DNA from: Schizochytrium sp. TIO01
Lineage: Eukaryota; Sar; Bigyra; Thraustochytrida; Thraustochytriidae
NCBI GenBank assembly: GCA_004764695.1
Contig: SMSO01000037.1
Coordinates: 852,247-916,246, forward strand
DNA length: 64,000 nucleotides
Direction: 5' to 3'
Position numbers and translations under genes: made by a program. Below are positions 30,232-39,304 of this stretch, in pieces. The notes under the pieces were generated by a model. That model was not told where the DNA came from. It saw only the letters and a program-made list of their open reading frames with translations, and did no database searches. Numbering within the stretch: the first letter of the stretch is position 1; every line of letters begins with the position of its first letter.

Positions 30232-30530
30232 GTCCAGCAGGACGCGCAAGCCAGGCCTTTTGACATTGGTCACTCTACCGATGTCTCTGTAGATGGTAGA
30301 GGCGTCTGGATAGGCACGCTGGAGGTAACCAATCTGGTATTTGAGATCCTCTTTTTGGAGACTAAGGCGTAGATGATGATGGTAAGGTCAGTGCTGTGGT
30401 TCTCGCGGCCGCCGGAACACACCGTAGTAGCTATTGGTGCGCTCAACGTCGTCACTTGCGTATATGCGATTGTCTTCGAAGAAGCTCCCGAAGGAGGGGC
30501 ACTTGCTGAGACGCCAAACTTCTGGTTGAA
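30232..30530 (-). pseudogene. IS607-family serine resolvase (TnpA) remnant
   Basis: The minus strand shows the pieces of an IS607 TnpA in the right order. KFGVSAS near 30521-30501 followed by SSKTIAYTQ resembles the MerR-like helix-turn-helix start (FGVS.sTLR.W...GKI...). TIIIYALVSKK at about 30383-30350 matches the catalytic strand IIYARVSSKKQ, with the nucleophile Ser retained and the usual Arg replaced by Leu. In a second frame LQKEDLKYQIGYLQRAYPDA and then IYRDIGRVTNVKRPGLRVLL (about 30360-30240) match the KQK.DL..QI.YL...YP and DI.SG.N.KR.GL..LL segments. At least one frame shift and several substitutions separate them, and nothing recognisable of the C-terminal half remains. IS607 elements occur in bacteria, archaea, giant viruses and some protists. 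The AT-rich flank at 30530-30700 contains imperfect TTTGA-rich repeats. Confidence 0.78.
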
Positions 30531-31157
30531 GTAGTTTGATAATTTGATTTGATTTGAAGGTTTGAAATCATTTGAAAACTTGAATTGAATGTATGAAGTA
30601 GTTTGATAGTTTGCATTGAATGTATGAAATAAATTGAATTGAAGGTATGAAATAATTCGATACACCAAAAAGCTTAAACTCTCTTTTTTATTCATTATTT
30701 TATTTTTATTTTTTACACTAAAAATTAAAATTAGAATAGTAACAAAGTCCAGAGTTAAAATTGAAGTTCAAGAGATTGCCTCTTTAATACTGAGTTCTTT
30801 TATTCTTTTACTATTTAATTAATAATAATAATAAAAGAATAAAAAAGAAGGTTATTAGGTATATTTTCTCAGAGATCTGTATGAGGGGATTACGAATCCT
30901 AGGGTATCCAGTAGGAATCTTTCATGCCTATACATAGCTAAACACATACATATATGCTGCCTTGTAAATGGTCTATCTCTAAATAGCCTCTTTCTTCAAA
31001 TTTCTGCCTGCTTTCTTTCGCAGCCTAGACTCGTTCAGATTCTCTATTGCTGGGCTGGGGTGAAGTTCCCCGCTAGGTTTTCGCGCGCCTGTCCTCTGTT
31101 TCGGTTTTACCCGTCTTCACGTGTCCGTCTGATTCCCATTGGAGTCCTGCATTCGCC
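30531..31157. other. AT-rich intergenic region
   Basis: This contains imperfect repeats built on TTTGATTTGA and TTGAATGTATGAA (about 30530-30660) and an (AAT)n tract near 30818-30835. 31020-31157 becomes GC-richer and is probably the promoter and 5' UTR of the gene starting at 31158. No coding segment was recognised. Confidence 0.5.
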
Positions 31158-31706
31158 ATGACGTCTCGACTTCGCCAACCACACATCGTGCGGGAGCTTC
31201 AAGACGGCAAGGTCTCTCCACAAGGCTCTCCGCAGCAGCTTGGGGGCGGTGGTGTTTCGCCTAACGCTCGTCTCACACCACTTCATGGTGGTCTCTCTCG
31301 CCCCGCCTCTATTCCCGAGAGTGGCGGCGGTCTCATCGCACAGCTTAGCGGCGGCGGTCGCCTCGCTCGTGGGTTCAAGTTTCTCACGTGGGGAATGGCT
31401 CTCACGACCGCCGGTGGCGTAGCTTTCATGAGCCAGCCTGACCATGCGCTCATTGGAACGGACAACTGCTTTAGTCGTGTGCACAAGTGGGCACTCGTGC
31501 GCCGTGACCGTTTCTTCGGCATCGAAACACCCGCCGAGATCCTCGCAAACCCTTCAGCCAATCTCGACGGTCCTCTGCCCACTGGGAAGGATAAGAGGTC
31601 TTACGAGGCCGCTGCAAGGGACTTTGAGATCGCACGGCTTAAAGCAATGCTTGCAAGAGAGGATGAAGCCGTTCAAGCGATAGCAGCACAGCGCCAAGAG
31701 CAATAA
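31158..31706 (+). CDS. Small single-pass membrane protein of unknown function
   Basis: This encodes 182 residues from the first ATG. I do not recognise the family. Residues 1-70 are rich in Gly, Pro, Ser and Arg and poor in acidic residues, compatible with a mitochondrial presequence or a disordered leader. One hydrophobic segment lies at about 72-91 (FKFLTWGMALTTAGGVAFM). A conserved-looking part follows (CFSRVHKWALVRRDRFFGIE), and residues 140-182 are charged and probably helical. Base composition is GC-rich with strongly preferred codons (many CTC and CGC), like the ferredoxin-like gene at 42721 and unlike the giant ORFs, suggesting high expression. A mitochondrial inner-membrane subunit is a possible but unproven reading. 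The antisense frames across it are shadows. Confidence 0.65.
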   Translation: MTSRLRQPHIVRELQDGKVSPQGSPQQLGGGGVSPNARLTPLHGGLSRPASIPESGGGLIAQLSGGGRLARGFKFLTWGMALTTAGGVAFMSQPDHALIGTDNCFSRVHKWALVRRDRFFGIETPAEILANPSANLDGPLPTGKDKRSYEAAARDFEIARLKAMLAREDEAVQAIAAQRQEQ

Positions 31707-32807
31707 AATGATGCTTCTCTTTCGAGAGGTTTGTGACGACTCCTGAGTTAGTCGCTGGCGATCGACACCTTTTGCGGAGTTTAGCGGTCTCTTGGAGAAG
31801 ACATACTCTCTAAAATCTCTACGGAGTTCTTGCTTCGGGCGCTCTCAGAAAAGGTTTAAAACTTTACAAACTAGCTAGAAAACGGGGTTGAGTAGGATTG
31901 TAAACAGGGTTCGCACCGTAAGGAGCGAATATGTCTTGATTATTGTGGGGATTCACAATGCGACGTGCGTGCGCTAGTTTCTTCATACCATCATCTTGCA
32001 GCGACATAAGACAGGTCCGGTGTGTTTGAGGCTGGGAAATCCTGGGTTATTGCAGACCTGTTGCTGGCGAGGAAGAAAGCGGAAATTTGCTATTTAACCC
32101 ATCATAATCAAATAGAAGCCGAAAGGCCCTGGGCAATGATTATCAGCGAGATTTCGAAATAGAATTCCTGTGTGCGACTAAAGCTGAACGAATGAACACC
32201 CGAACTCAATATATTACGTACATGCTTACACTCACTTATACATTAACCTAAGGACTGACGAAGATGAGAATACCAAGATTATATTCTAAATTCTTCTTCG
32301 TCTTCCCTGTCTGTCTTGAGCTTTGCGGGCCTCGACTACGCTTTCTCAGAAAGGGAGCTATATGGTGAAAGAGGCGTCCCAAGGCCAAAAAAGTAAATAA
32401 AATCATATCGAATAGAAAAGATTAAGAACACAAATTGTTAGTTATCAGTCTGTCCATGTACCCTGACTACCTCGTATGTACGGGATAGTCTTACCTCTAT
32501 CCTTTTCGAGCAAATTGTTATAAAGTTTGATTCCACTGTTGCTGATGGTTCCTCGTATCTCAGACGTAGGAATGATATGCAAACCCTAGTGAATATCCAA
32601 TAATGGCCCAGAGGCCTGCGGGCGCCAAGGCAACGCAAGCTGGAAAAAAAGTAAACAAGTTTAGAAACGTACGAGAATGGACAAGATCATAAAAACAACG
32701 TCAATAAGATCCTCTTTGTTTAATTACGTGTTGCTACATTCTTCAAGGTGATAAACAATCTTTTTACGTAGCGCGATCGAAAAGGTCTCGTTTGCTGGGT
32801 GTAGTCA
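31707..32807. other. Convergent intergenic region
   Basis: This 1.1 kb lies between two facing 3' ends (the small membrane protein and the ankyrin/LRR gene). Composition is AT-rich. Nothing recognisable as a gene, RNA or mobile element was seen; short open frames carry no motif. Confidence 0.5.
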
Positions 32808-34364
32808 TTACAGTTCTTCCATGGTGATATCAAAGGAGTCGTCAGACTCGAAGCCATCGTCCTCGCCGTCGTCCTCATCACCCTTGGCAGGAGCCTTAGG
32901 CGGCTTGACATCATCTTCATCATCGTCATCGCCGCCCTTCTTCTTGCCACCCTTCTTCTTGCCGCCCTTCTTGCCACCTTTGCCACCGGCCTGCTTCTGC
33001 AGATACTTCCACAAATCCTTGCGCTGGTTGTCTGCAGCACACATGCGTCTGACACGGGGGTCCTTGATCGGGTTGCCATCCATCTTAAACACGGTGATCT
33101 TCTTGAGCTGGGAGATTTCGGGCGGGATCTCCTCGATTTTGTTATTCTCTGCCATGATCTCCATGAGGCCAGGGAGCTGAGCGACCTCCTCGGGGAGGAC
33201 GACAATCTCGTTGTGGGAGACAATAAGGTCGTGAAGACGGGTAAGGTTGTCCCAGTCCAAGTCAAGGTTGGTGAGCTTGTTTTGGGAGAGGTTGAGGATC
33301 GTGAGAGCCTGAAGACCGTTCAAGGGAGAAACATCGGAGATCTTGTTAGATGAGGCATCCAGAACCTCGAGCGAAGTGCACTTGTTAAGAGACGCGGGGA
33401 GTGCCTCGAGCTGGTTGCGCGCTACCTCGAGCACCTTGAGGTGGCGAAGCTTGCCGATCTCCTCCGGCAGGGAGGTGAGAGCGTTGTCACTGAGAATAAG
33501 GGTCTGCAGCTTGCGCATGCGGGCAAGCATGCCTCCCTCAATACTGGTCAATACGTTGGGGGCAAGACGCAAGGCCAGGCGGTTCACAGTGCGCAGGTAC
33601 CAGAGTGCCGGGTCGATGGCTCCGGGAAGGTTGGCCTCCTCTTCGTCACGGACGACGCTGATCTCATGGACTGGACGCAAGGTCTCTACAGATTCAATGA
33701 CCTTGGAGACCTCCGGCCAGATAGGGGTAGGTCCTGGTGCTCCGTCGTCTTCGGTTTCCTCTCCGTCATCCTCGGCCTTTCCGCTGCCGTCGTTCTTGCG
33801 CTTGCCACGTCCCTCCTGTTCCTGAAGCATCTTCTTCTTGAGTTTGCTCCTCTCGCGGGAAGTCAGGCCGTCGCTAATAACATTTCCATCGTCATCCTCA
33901 ATGATCTCCTCCTCAGACTCTGCAGTCCACTCGTCGAACAATTTCAGAACATCGGCCTTCTGCTTCTTCTCCGCGTGGTCCCTCGCAGACATGCCATTAT
34001 CGTCCTTCAGCTCGAGTTTCGCATCTTTGAGCAGGAGGCTATACACAGCATCGGTTCTACCTGCAGCTGCTGCCATCATAAGGGCTGTACGCCCATTGTC
34101 GTCACGAATATCAATCCAACCTTTGCGTCTCAGCTCGCGGCGGCGCTCATAGTAGTCGAGAAGGGTATCGAGAGACTTGACCTTTCCGTTCAGGGCGGCA
34201 AGCATAATGCTGGTAAGGCCATCCTCGTTGCGGGTTTGCGCCTGCATACCGGTGTTCACGAGTCCCTCACGCACGTCGCGCTGCCGCTCCGTCAAGATGG
34301 CCGCCCAGAAGGCCGCCTTCTTCTGCTCGTACGTCATCTTATCTTTCTTGTGTGCCTTGCCCAT
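32808..34364 (-). CDS. Ankyrin-repeat plus leucine-rich-repeat protein
   Basis: This encodes 518 residues. The N-terminus is basic and helical (MGKAHKKDKMTYEQKKAAFW). Ankyrin repeats occupy about 46-75 (NEDGLTSIMLAALNGKVKSL), 88-118 (DDNGRTALMMAAAAGRTDAV) and 121-145. An acidic, Lys-rich linker spans about 148-215. About seven LRRs of the LxxLxLxxNxLxxLP type run from about 262 to 425 (for example LQTLILSDNALTSLPEEIGK, LKVLEVARNQLEALPASLNK). The tail has Lys/Gly tracts (KGGKKGGKKKGG) and then an acidic end. Both repeat types are protein-binding scaffolds; no catalytic domain is visible. Tails of this kind suit a nucleic-acid or cytoskeletal partner, but that is a guess. GC-rich codon use suggests good expression. 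Long open frames on the opposite strand are shadows caused by this composition. Confidence 0.85.
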   Translation of the reverse strand: MGKAHKKDKMTYEQKKAAFWAAILTERQRDVREGLVNTGMQAQTRNEDGLTSIMLAALNGKVKSLDTLLDYYERRRELRRKGWIDIRDDNGRTALMMAAAAGRTDAVYSLLLKDAKLELKDDNGMSARDHAEKKQKADVLKLFDEWTAESEEEIIEDDDGNVISDGLTSRERSKLKKKMLQEQEGRGKRKNDGSGKAEDDGEETEDDGAPGPTPIWPEVSKVIESVETLRPVHEISVVRDEEEANLPGAIDPALWYLRTVNRLALRLAPNVLTSIEGGMLARMRKLQTLILSDNALTSLPEEIGKLRHLKVLEVARNQLEALPASLNKCTSLEVLDASSNKISDVSPLNGLQALTILNLSQNKLTNLDLDWDNLTRLHDLIVSHNEIVVLPEEVAQLPGLMEIMAENNKIEEIPPEISQLKKITVFKMDGNPIKDPRVRRMCAADNQRKDLWKYLQKQAGGKGGKKGGKKKGGKKKGGDDDDEDDVKPPKAPAKGDEDDGEDDGFESDDSFDITMEEL

Positions 34365-36042
34365 CTTGCCTGCTGATTGTGCGAGGCTGACGCCTGCTAC
34401 TCCTCTACTGCTGCCTCGCGGCCTTCCTTCCTCACTGGAAACCTATCCCGTTGAGTCCTTCCACCCAGCCTGGGCTATTCGTCGTCTATGCCGCGTCTGC
34501 GTCTACTGCTCAAAAGCCGCCCGCGGCAACCTCCTCGCGCTCAATAACTCGTGCGAATGGTCCTCTCGTAGCTAGTGGAAATCCTAGCAACGTGTAGGTA
34601 AAATAAAGATTATTGTAGAGATAAAATGGGTAAATCTTCAGCTTCCAATCTCGTCTTAGCTACACAGACAGTTAGGAGCTCATAGTCCACACTATACTAG
34701 TTGCTTAATCTCGACCTAGGTATGCATAGCACCAGCCTTAAATCAAATAGGCAAGTAGCATCTCACCACTTACGGGAACTTCAATCTCGTCAGATAGAGT
34801 ACATATCCACTCATCAAGAAAACTAGTAAGTTCATGAACAGAGCGAAATGAAACCTTTGAAGATTCCTTCTGTGCACAGAGACGTGCAGAACTCTTGTTA
34901 ATCAACATGTTGTAAGATTGCGAATGCTTGCTTGGTATAGAAAGGAGGTTATGAAGATGAGTCTGCGAAGAGTTGAATATTCCTTTGGCTTAGGTAATAG
35001 TTTTTGATCTAGCGCACGATATTGAGCGTGGTACAGAGAAAAGTAAAAAAATGTTACATTCATGTTCAACATGTAGCTCTGTTGATAACTGGAGGCGAGA
35101 TAACCAAAAAGAGGAAAACTATGATGATCTGACTGTTCATGTTCACAGTAAGTAAGAAACTGAAAAGCTACTAGTACTAGTTTGACCTTTTTTTTTTGTA
35201 TTAAAAAAAGGAAGAATAAGGCGAAGCTGGGAATGCAGTGACGAAGGAAACGTCTAGGTGTTACATGGAGATGATCTTCAGGATTCTCGCGTTCATGGTG
35301 CAGCGAGACATCGTCAATCGTCATGTGTGGAACCAGAGAACGAGCAAGTCTTTTGCATTTATTCGCTGGTTTGGTGAATCAGAATTTAGGAGGTTCTTCG
35401 AATTGACAAATGCTAGGTATGTATGCATGTATGTATAAATCTCCTTGTCGACGAGGCAGAGAATCTCTACTCTACAGTACTACCTACTACTCGCCTCCGG
35501 CAACACAAGTTTACCTAGTGTGGTCTCCCGCTGCATACGCATGTTTTGTTATTTTAATCAAGCGATCATAGCAGAAGAAAGCCACGTAGCATAGCATACA
35601 ATAGCATTCATTTGTTCGTCTGTTTGTGTGGGGGTGTTTGTTTGTTTGTTTGGAAACTGTCTATCTGTTGGTTCGTTTATTGTTTGTTGCCAACTTGAAG
35701 TGATTGTGCTTGCAGAAAAGCGAGTGATTGGTGGACCCACCTACTGACAACAATACTGACAACAACATTTAAAAATCAGGTTGGGCGGCGAGAGTGGGTC
35801 TATCATATTATTACCCAAAGATCTCACAGTCCGGCCAAGTGATCAATGATGGCCGAGGACCACCTGTGTGAAATACTAGTACAATCCCTCATACGTAAGA
35901 AAAAGTAACGAAAAGAGAATGAAACGGAGAAAGATTGGGAGGGAGCCTTTCCCATTCGGGGAGACTTCCCCACAAAAAAGATTCGAATTTGCAAGAGATC
36001 GATCATGATCACCCGAAACGCGAGTGCACTCGAGAAATTTAT
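34365..36042. other. Intergenic region between LRR/ankyrin and kinase genes
   Basis: 34380-34570 is GC-rich and is probably the 5' UTR or promoter of the minus-strand ankyrin/LRR gene. The rest is AT-rich and includes a short (GTTT)n run at about 35635-35652. No gene was recognised. Confidence 0.5.
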
Positions 36043-37476
36043 TTATTCTCGGGCGCGCTTTCGGAGTTCCCTGAGTCTGCGCAGTGATTTGTTATCCTTA
36101 CGCATAAATGGGTGACTCTCGACCTGCGTGAGCGTGATTCGCTCCGAGGGGTCCTTGACAAGCATACGCTTAATTAAGTCCTTTGCATCATCAGAGACAC
36201 GAGACCATACCTTGCCGTCAAAACGAACCTCATCTCTTTGAGCAGCCCGCGCTACCTCAGCGTCAGATCTTCGACCTTCCAGATCGAACGGGTGAGTCCC
36301 ACTAAGAGCAACGTAGAGCACACACCCCAGGGACCATATATCGAGCGCCGAAGTAAGAGAGTTCGACTCTGTTTTGTTCTTGTTGTTGTATCCACTGCCG
36401 CTTTTAAGGAGTTCTGGGGCGCAGTAAGCAGCTGTTCCTGGCGCTGCGTCATCAGCCATGATAACAGTTGAGTCATCTTCATTGAGGGCCAACGCTGAGC
36501 CAAAGTCGCACACCTTGAGTTTGCCAGAGCGATCGATCAGGAGGTTCTCGGGTTTTAAGTCAGCGTGAACAAGACCGACTTCTTCATGGAGGAATCGCAG
36601 CGCACTGGTTGTCTGTTTGGCAAGGTCTACCACCGTGGACTCCATTAAGGGGCCATCCTCGACGATGCAATCGAAGAGCTCCTGGCCTGCGACGCGTTCA
36701 AAGAGAAGCATCGTGCTGTTTTGGAACGAGTGTTGCGCCTCGCCGGTACGAACCCAGTCAGCCATTTGGAAAACGAAGCTAGAGAGACTGCTTGCGAAAC
36801 TTTCCACCTCGTCAACCGTGGGCGGATTGATAACACGAATGAAGTGGACAATGTTTTCATGGCCTCCAGCGGCCTCGATTCGTTCAAGTGCATCAACTTC
36901 ACGGTCTGCCATGTGGCGGTATTTGTCCTGCAAAACCTTGACGGCTACATCTTGATGCGTCTCGAGGTCCTTGGCGGCTCGCACAACACCGAAAGTGCCG
37001 TGACCGAGCTCACCTTGGAATCTCAGAAGATGTTGTTGTTGCTGCTGCGAATGGTGAGAATGTTCGTCGTGGTTACTCAGCAAGTGGCCTGATGGCAGAG
37101 ATAGGGCAGGGTCTACGGTCTTGCACCTCGCGGCAGCGCCGAAGACGCAGAGCGCGAGAGCCACTGCTCCAAGGCTCACAGCGCTGTTGGCCCAACTGCT
37201 ATCACCCGAGCGGTCTTCGTAAAAGTGCTGCTGCTGCTGCTGCTGCTGCTGTTGTTGGTGGTGGTGATAGTACCCTTGACGCTCATTATTGCTGCGTATT
37301 GACTGCGGCGTGTGCAAGTTCTCCAGCCGAGAAGCCGCCCGCTTCGCAGCCACATGTGCGCGGCACGACCTCGAAAGAATCATCCTCGAACTACCGCGCA
37401 AGTCTCTTCGTCCCAAGACCGCGCGAGCTCGTTCTTGCAAAAGGTCTCTGCTGCCTGCAATAATTCCATTGCTCAT
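36043..37476 (-). CDS. Membrane-anchored Ser/Thr protein kinase with HAD catalytic motif
   Basis: This encodes 477 residues. Residues 1-60 are rich in Arg, Ala and Ser and resemble a mitochondrial or plastid-type leader. A His/Gln tract encoded by CAG repeats covers about 71-83. A hydrophobic segment lies at about 95-116 (SWANSAVSLGAVALALCVFG). The kinase domain runs from about 155 to 457: Gly-loop GELGHGTFGVV (155-165), VAVK with Lys180, the alpha-C Glu near 193, HADLKPEN (304-311; catalytic Asp306, Lys308, Asn311), DFG (324-326), APE (353-355), and DIWSLGCVLYVALSGTHPF. The loop organisation is like CAMK/CDPK-related kinases. The usual HRD Arg is Ala, but all residues needed for phosphotransfer are present, so it is probably active and independent of Arg-type activation-loop control (inference). 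Leader plus anchor plus kinase recalls PINK1-style topology, but the kinase domain itself is not PINK1-like. Confidence 0.88.
   Translation of the reverse strand: MSNGIIAGSRDLLQERARAVLGRRDLRGSSRMILSRSCRAHVAAKRAASRLENLHTPQSIRSNNERQGYYHHHQQQQQQQQQQHFYEDRSGDSSWANSAVSLGAVALALCVFGAAARCKTVDPALSLPSGHLLSNHDEHSHHSQQQQQHLLRFQGELGHGTFGVVRAAKDLETHQDVAVKVLQDKYRHMADREVDALERIEAAGGHENIVHFIRVINPPTVDEVESFASSLSSFVFQMADWVRTGEAQHSFQNSTMLLFERVAGQELFDCIVEDGPLMESTVVDLAKQTTSALRFLHEEVGLVHADLKPENLLIDRSGKLKVCDFGSALALNEDDSTVIMADDAAPGTAAYCAPELLKSGSGYNNKNKTESNSLTSALDIWSLGCVLYVALSGTHPFDLEGRRSDAEVARAAQRDEVRFDGKVWSRVSDDAKDLIKRMLVKDPSERITLTQVESHPFMRKDNKSLRRLRELRKRARE
37228..37251. repeat. (CTG/CAG)8 trinucleotide repeat coding for polyglutamine
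   Basis: Eight perfect CTG units on + (CAG on the coding strand) extend into GTT and GGT variants and encode the Gln/His tract before the kinase's hydrophobic anchor. The perfect run makes length variation likely. Confidence 0.93.
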
Positions 37477-37945
37477 TCGCTCCTCATATTACGAGCTTAC
37501 ATTCACTATATTACTTTTATTTTATTTATTTTATTTAAAATAAAATTAAAAGTTTTACTATCGCTGGTGACGCTGCTCTTTAAGTTCCTCGAGTCTTCTC
37601 ACTGATACCGCTATTTCTACCGGCCCGCCTAAGACTCCCAATACCCGCCCGCGCTTCCTTTCCAGAACCCTACTGCCTCCTACTCTAAACCTTAACACTT
37701 GTGGGCGGCGGCCTTTTGGTAGAAGTTCAGTGCGCTTCTGTGCTCTCTCTTTTTCTCTCTTTCTTTTTCCTGCTCAGCTAACCCAACAAATAGGACTGTT
37801 AAGTGATGCCATCTGTAAGACTTCTTCTTTTCAATTTAGATTAAAGAAGAAAGAATAAAGAAAATAAAGCAGAATGCTGAATAACAGATAAATTATGTTT
37901 ATGTCTACTAGTACTCTTCTAGTTTTGGGCCTATACTGTTCACGA

Positions 37946-37985
37946 TTAATTAATTAATTATTTAAATTAATTTAAATTAATTAAT
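37946..37985. repeat. AT-only palindromic tract
   Basis: Tandem AATT units give TTAATTAATTAATTA, then mirrored TTTAAATTAATTTAAATTAA. The stretch is self-complementary and could extrude as a cruciform. No gene is linked to it. Confidence 0.8.
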
Positions 37986-39269
37986 CTGTTCCACAAACAG
38001 CATCAAACAAAACAAACAGAACAAACAAAACAAAACGCTGTCATCGGCAACGATTCTGAGGCCTCGAATTGCCCGGAGGCGATGCTCGAAGCTGCTCGAG
38101 GCCGCGCTCCTCCGTGGCCGAGCCTTCGCACTGCTCAACCCTGGGCCGCTTGCCTTGGCCTGCGTGCGCTTCTGCAATTCACAACCTCCAGCGCGCCGCA
38201 CGTACGTACAGTGGAACCGGTGGAACTGGAGTACCTTCGCAGTAGTTCTATGAATTCTATGAGCGCCAACTTTCGCAGGTTTCCAACGACTATGGTACCT
38301 CTACCTATCTTCCTAAGTGCGCCAATACAGGAACAGCCTATGTCCCAACTACGGCATACCCTAAGAGCGGACGGCTGTTTCCAACATTGAAGAGGGAGGT
38401 TTTTCGTTAAAAGCGGACACAGGGCATGCCACTTGTTGTCCCTCTCTGTCTTACGCGTTCCGTTACTAATTCCGCAGACTGCCTGGCGGTGACTGATTGG
38501 TTCTCCAGAGTTGGCAGTCCTACCAGTTTCCGCTACCTGCGCTAGCACCCGTGATGATGAGGGACCGGCGGCGCTTCCCTTTCGCTTTTCAGCGCCACTC
38601 GTATAGTTTCGGGTAGATGGGCCGTACAGTATCGCATCGTCAGCGTCGTCGTTAAAACAGAGAAGCGAATGAATTGGCAATGATCCGAATTGGCAATTCG
38701 AGACATGATCCAAAGGAAGAACCGGCGGCGATCGATGACGGCCAGTCGGCCTTCGAGGCCCTCCATCCTCCGCCTTTCCGGCACCCTCCAGCGCCCACGC
38801 AGTGCCTCCATCGCGACTCGACGCGGATCGCCAGCCACGACCCCATCCATAACTTCTGGCGCAAAGGATCATTCCTTCGCTCCCATTGCTATCTATCCTG
38901 AGCAGTGAAGAACCGCCCTTGTCCCGCCAGCCTAGGAGTTGCTAGGATATGCCTACTGCCGCACACTGCCTAACTAACTACTACCAATCCAGAGATTAGA
39001 TTCCCTCCTCGCACCCCTAGCAGGGGGTAGCGTTTACGGTAGACACAGCCCGACCCTCGCTGACTCCCTGCTACGAGTCGCGTGGGCGGTGACTCTTATT
39101 CTCATGCTGAGGCCTGCAGTGACGATGATGGAGTTAAAACAATTTATTGTTGTCACTTAAATTAAATTGATGAAGATAGAAATAAAAGTCTTGAAGGTCT
39201 GCAGAATCAAGTGGGAATAGTGCATACGTAACAGGCCGTAGCTAGTTTTAGATTTAGTTTCTTCAATCG

Positions 39270-39270
<1 letters not shown>

Positions 39271-39304
<34 letters not shown>
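39271..39304. repeat. (GAT)n microsatellite
   Basis: Eleven perfect GAT units lie in non-coding DNA. The same trinucleotide family encodes the Asp runs of UBR4, but here it is outside any supported gene. Confidence 0.93.

Larger units (their letters stand above)
29780..30530 (-). mobile_element. Decayed IS607-type element (tnpA + tnpB/Fanzor remnants)
   Basis: The element is defined by the resolvase remnant followed, on the same strand, by the zinc-ribbon/RuvC-III remnant of a TnpB-like protein. An intact IS607 is about 2 kb; here about 0.75 kb is recognisable, so a deletion has removed the resolvase C-terminus and most of TnpB. The outer ends cannot be placed, because IS607 elements lack terminal inverted repeats and target duplications. 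Sequence at 29260-29770 may still belong to it. Confidence 0.72.

Noticed and set aside
33441-34376. 311-codon plus-strand frame (and overlapping frames at 33343 and 33838)
   Set aside because: Antisense to the ankyrin/LRR gene. The Leu/Val-rich translation is the complement of LRR codons, not an independent protein.
38135-38872. 245-codon minus-strand frame in the gene-poor region
   Set aside because: It starts with ATG but shows no domain or repeat, and no codon bias like its neighbours; the GC-rich composition makes a chance frame of this length plausible. Transcript data would be needed.
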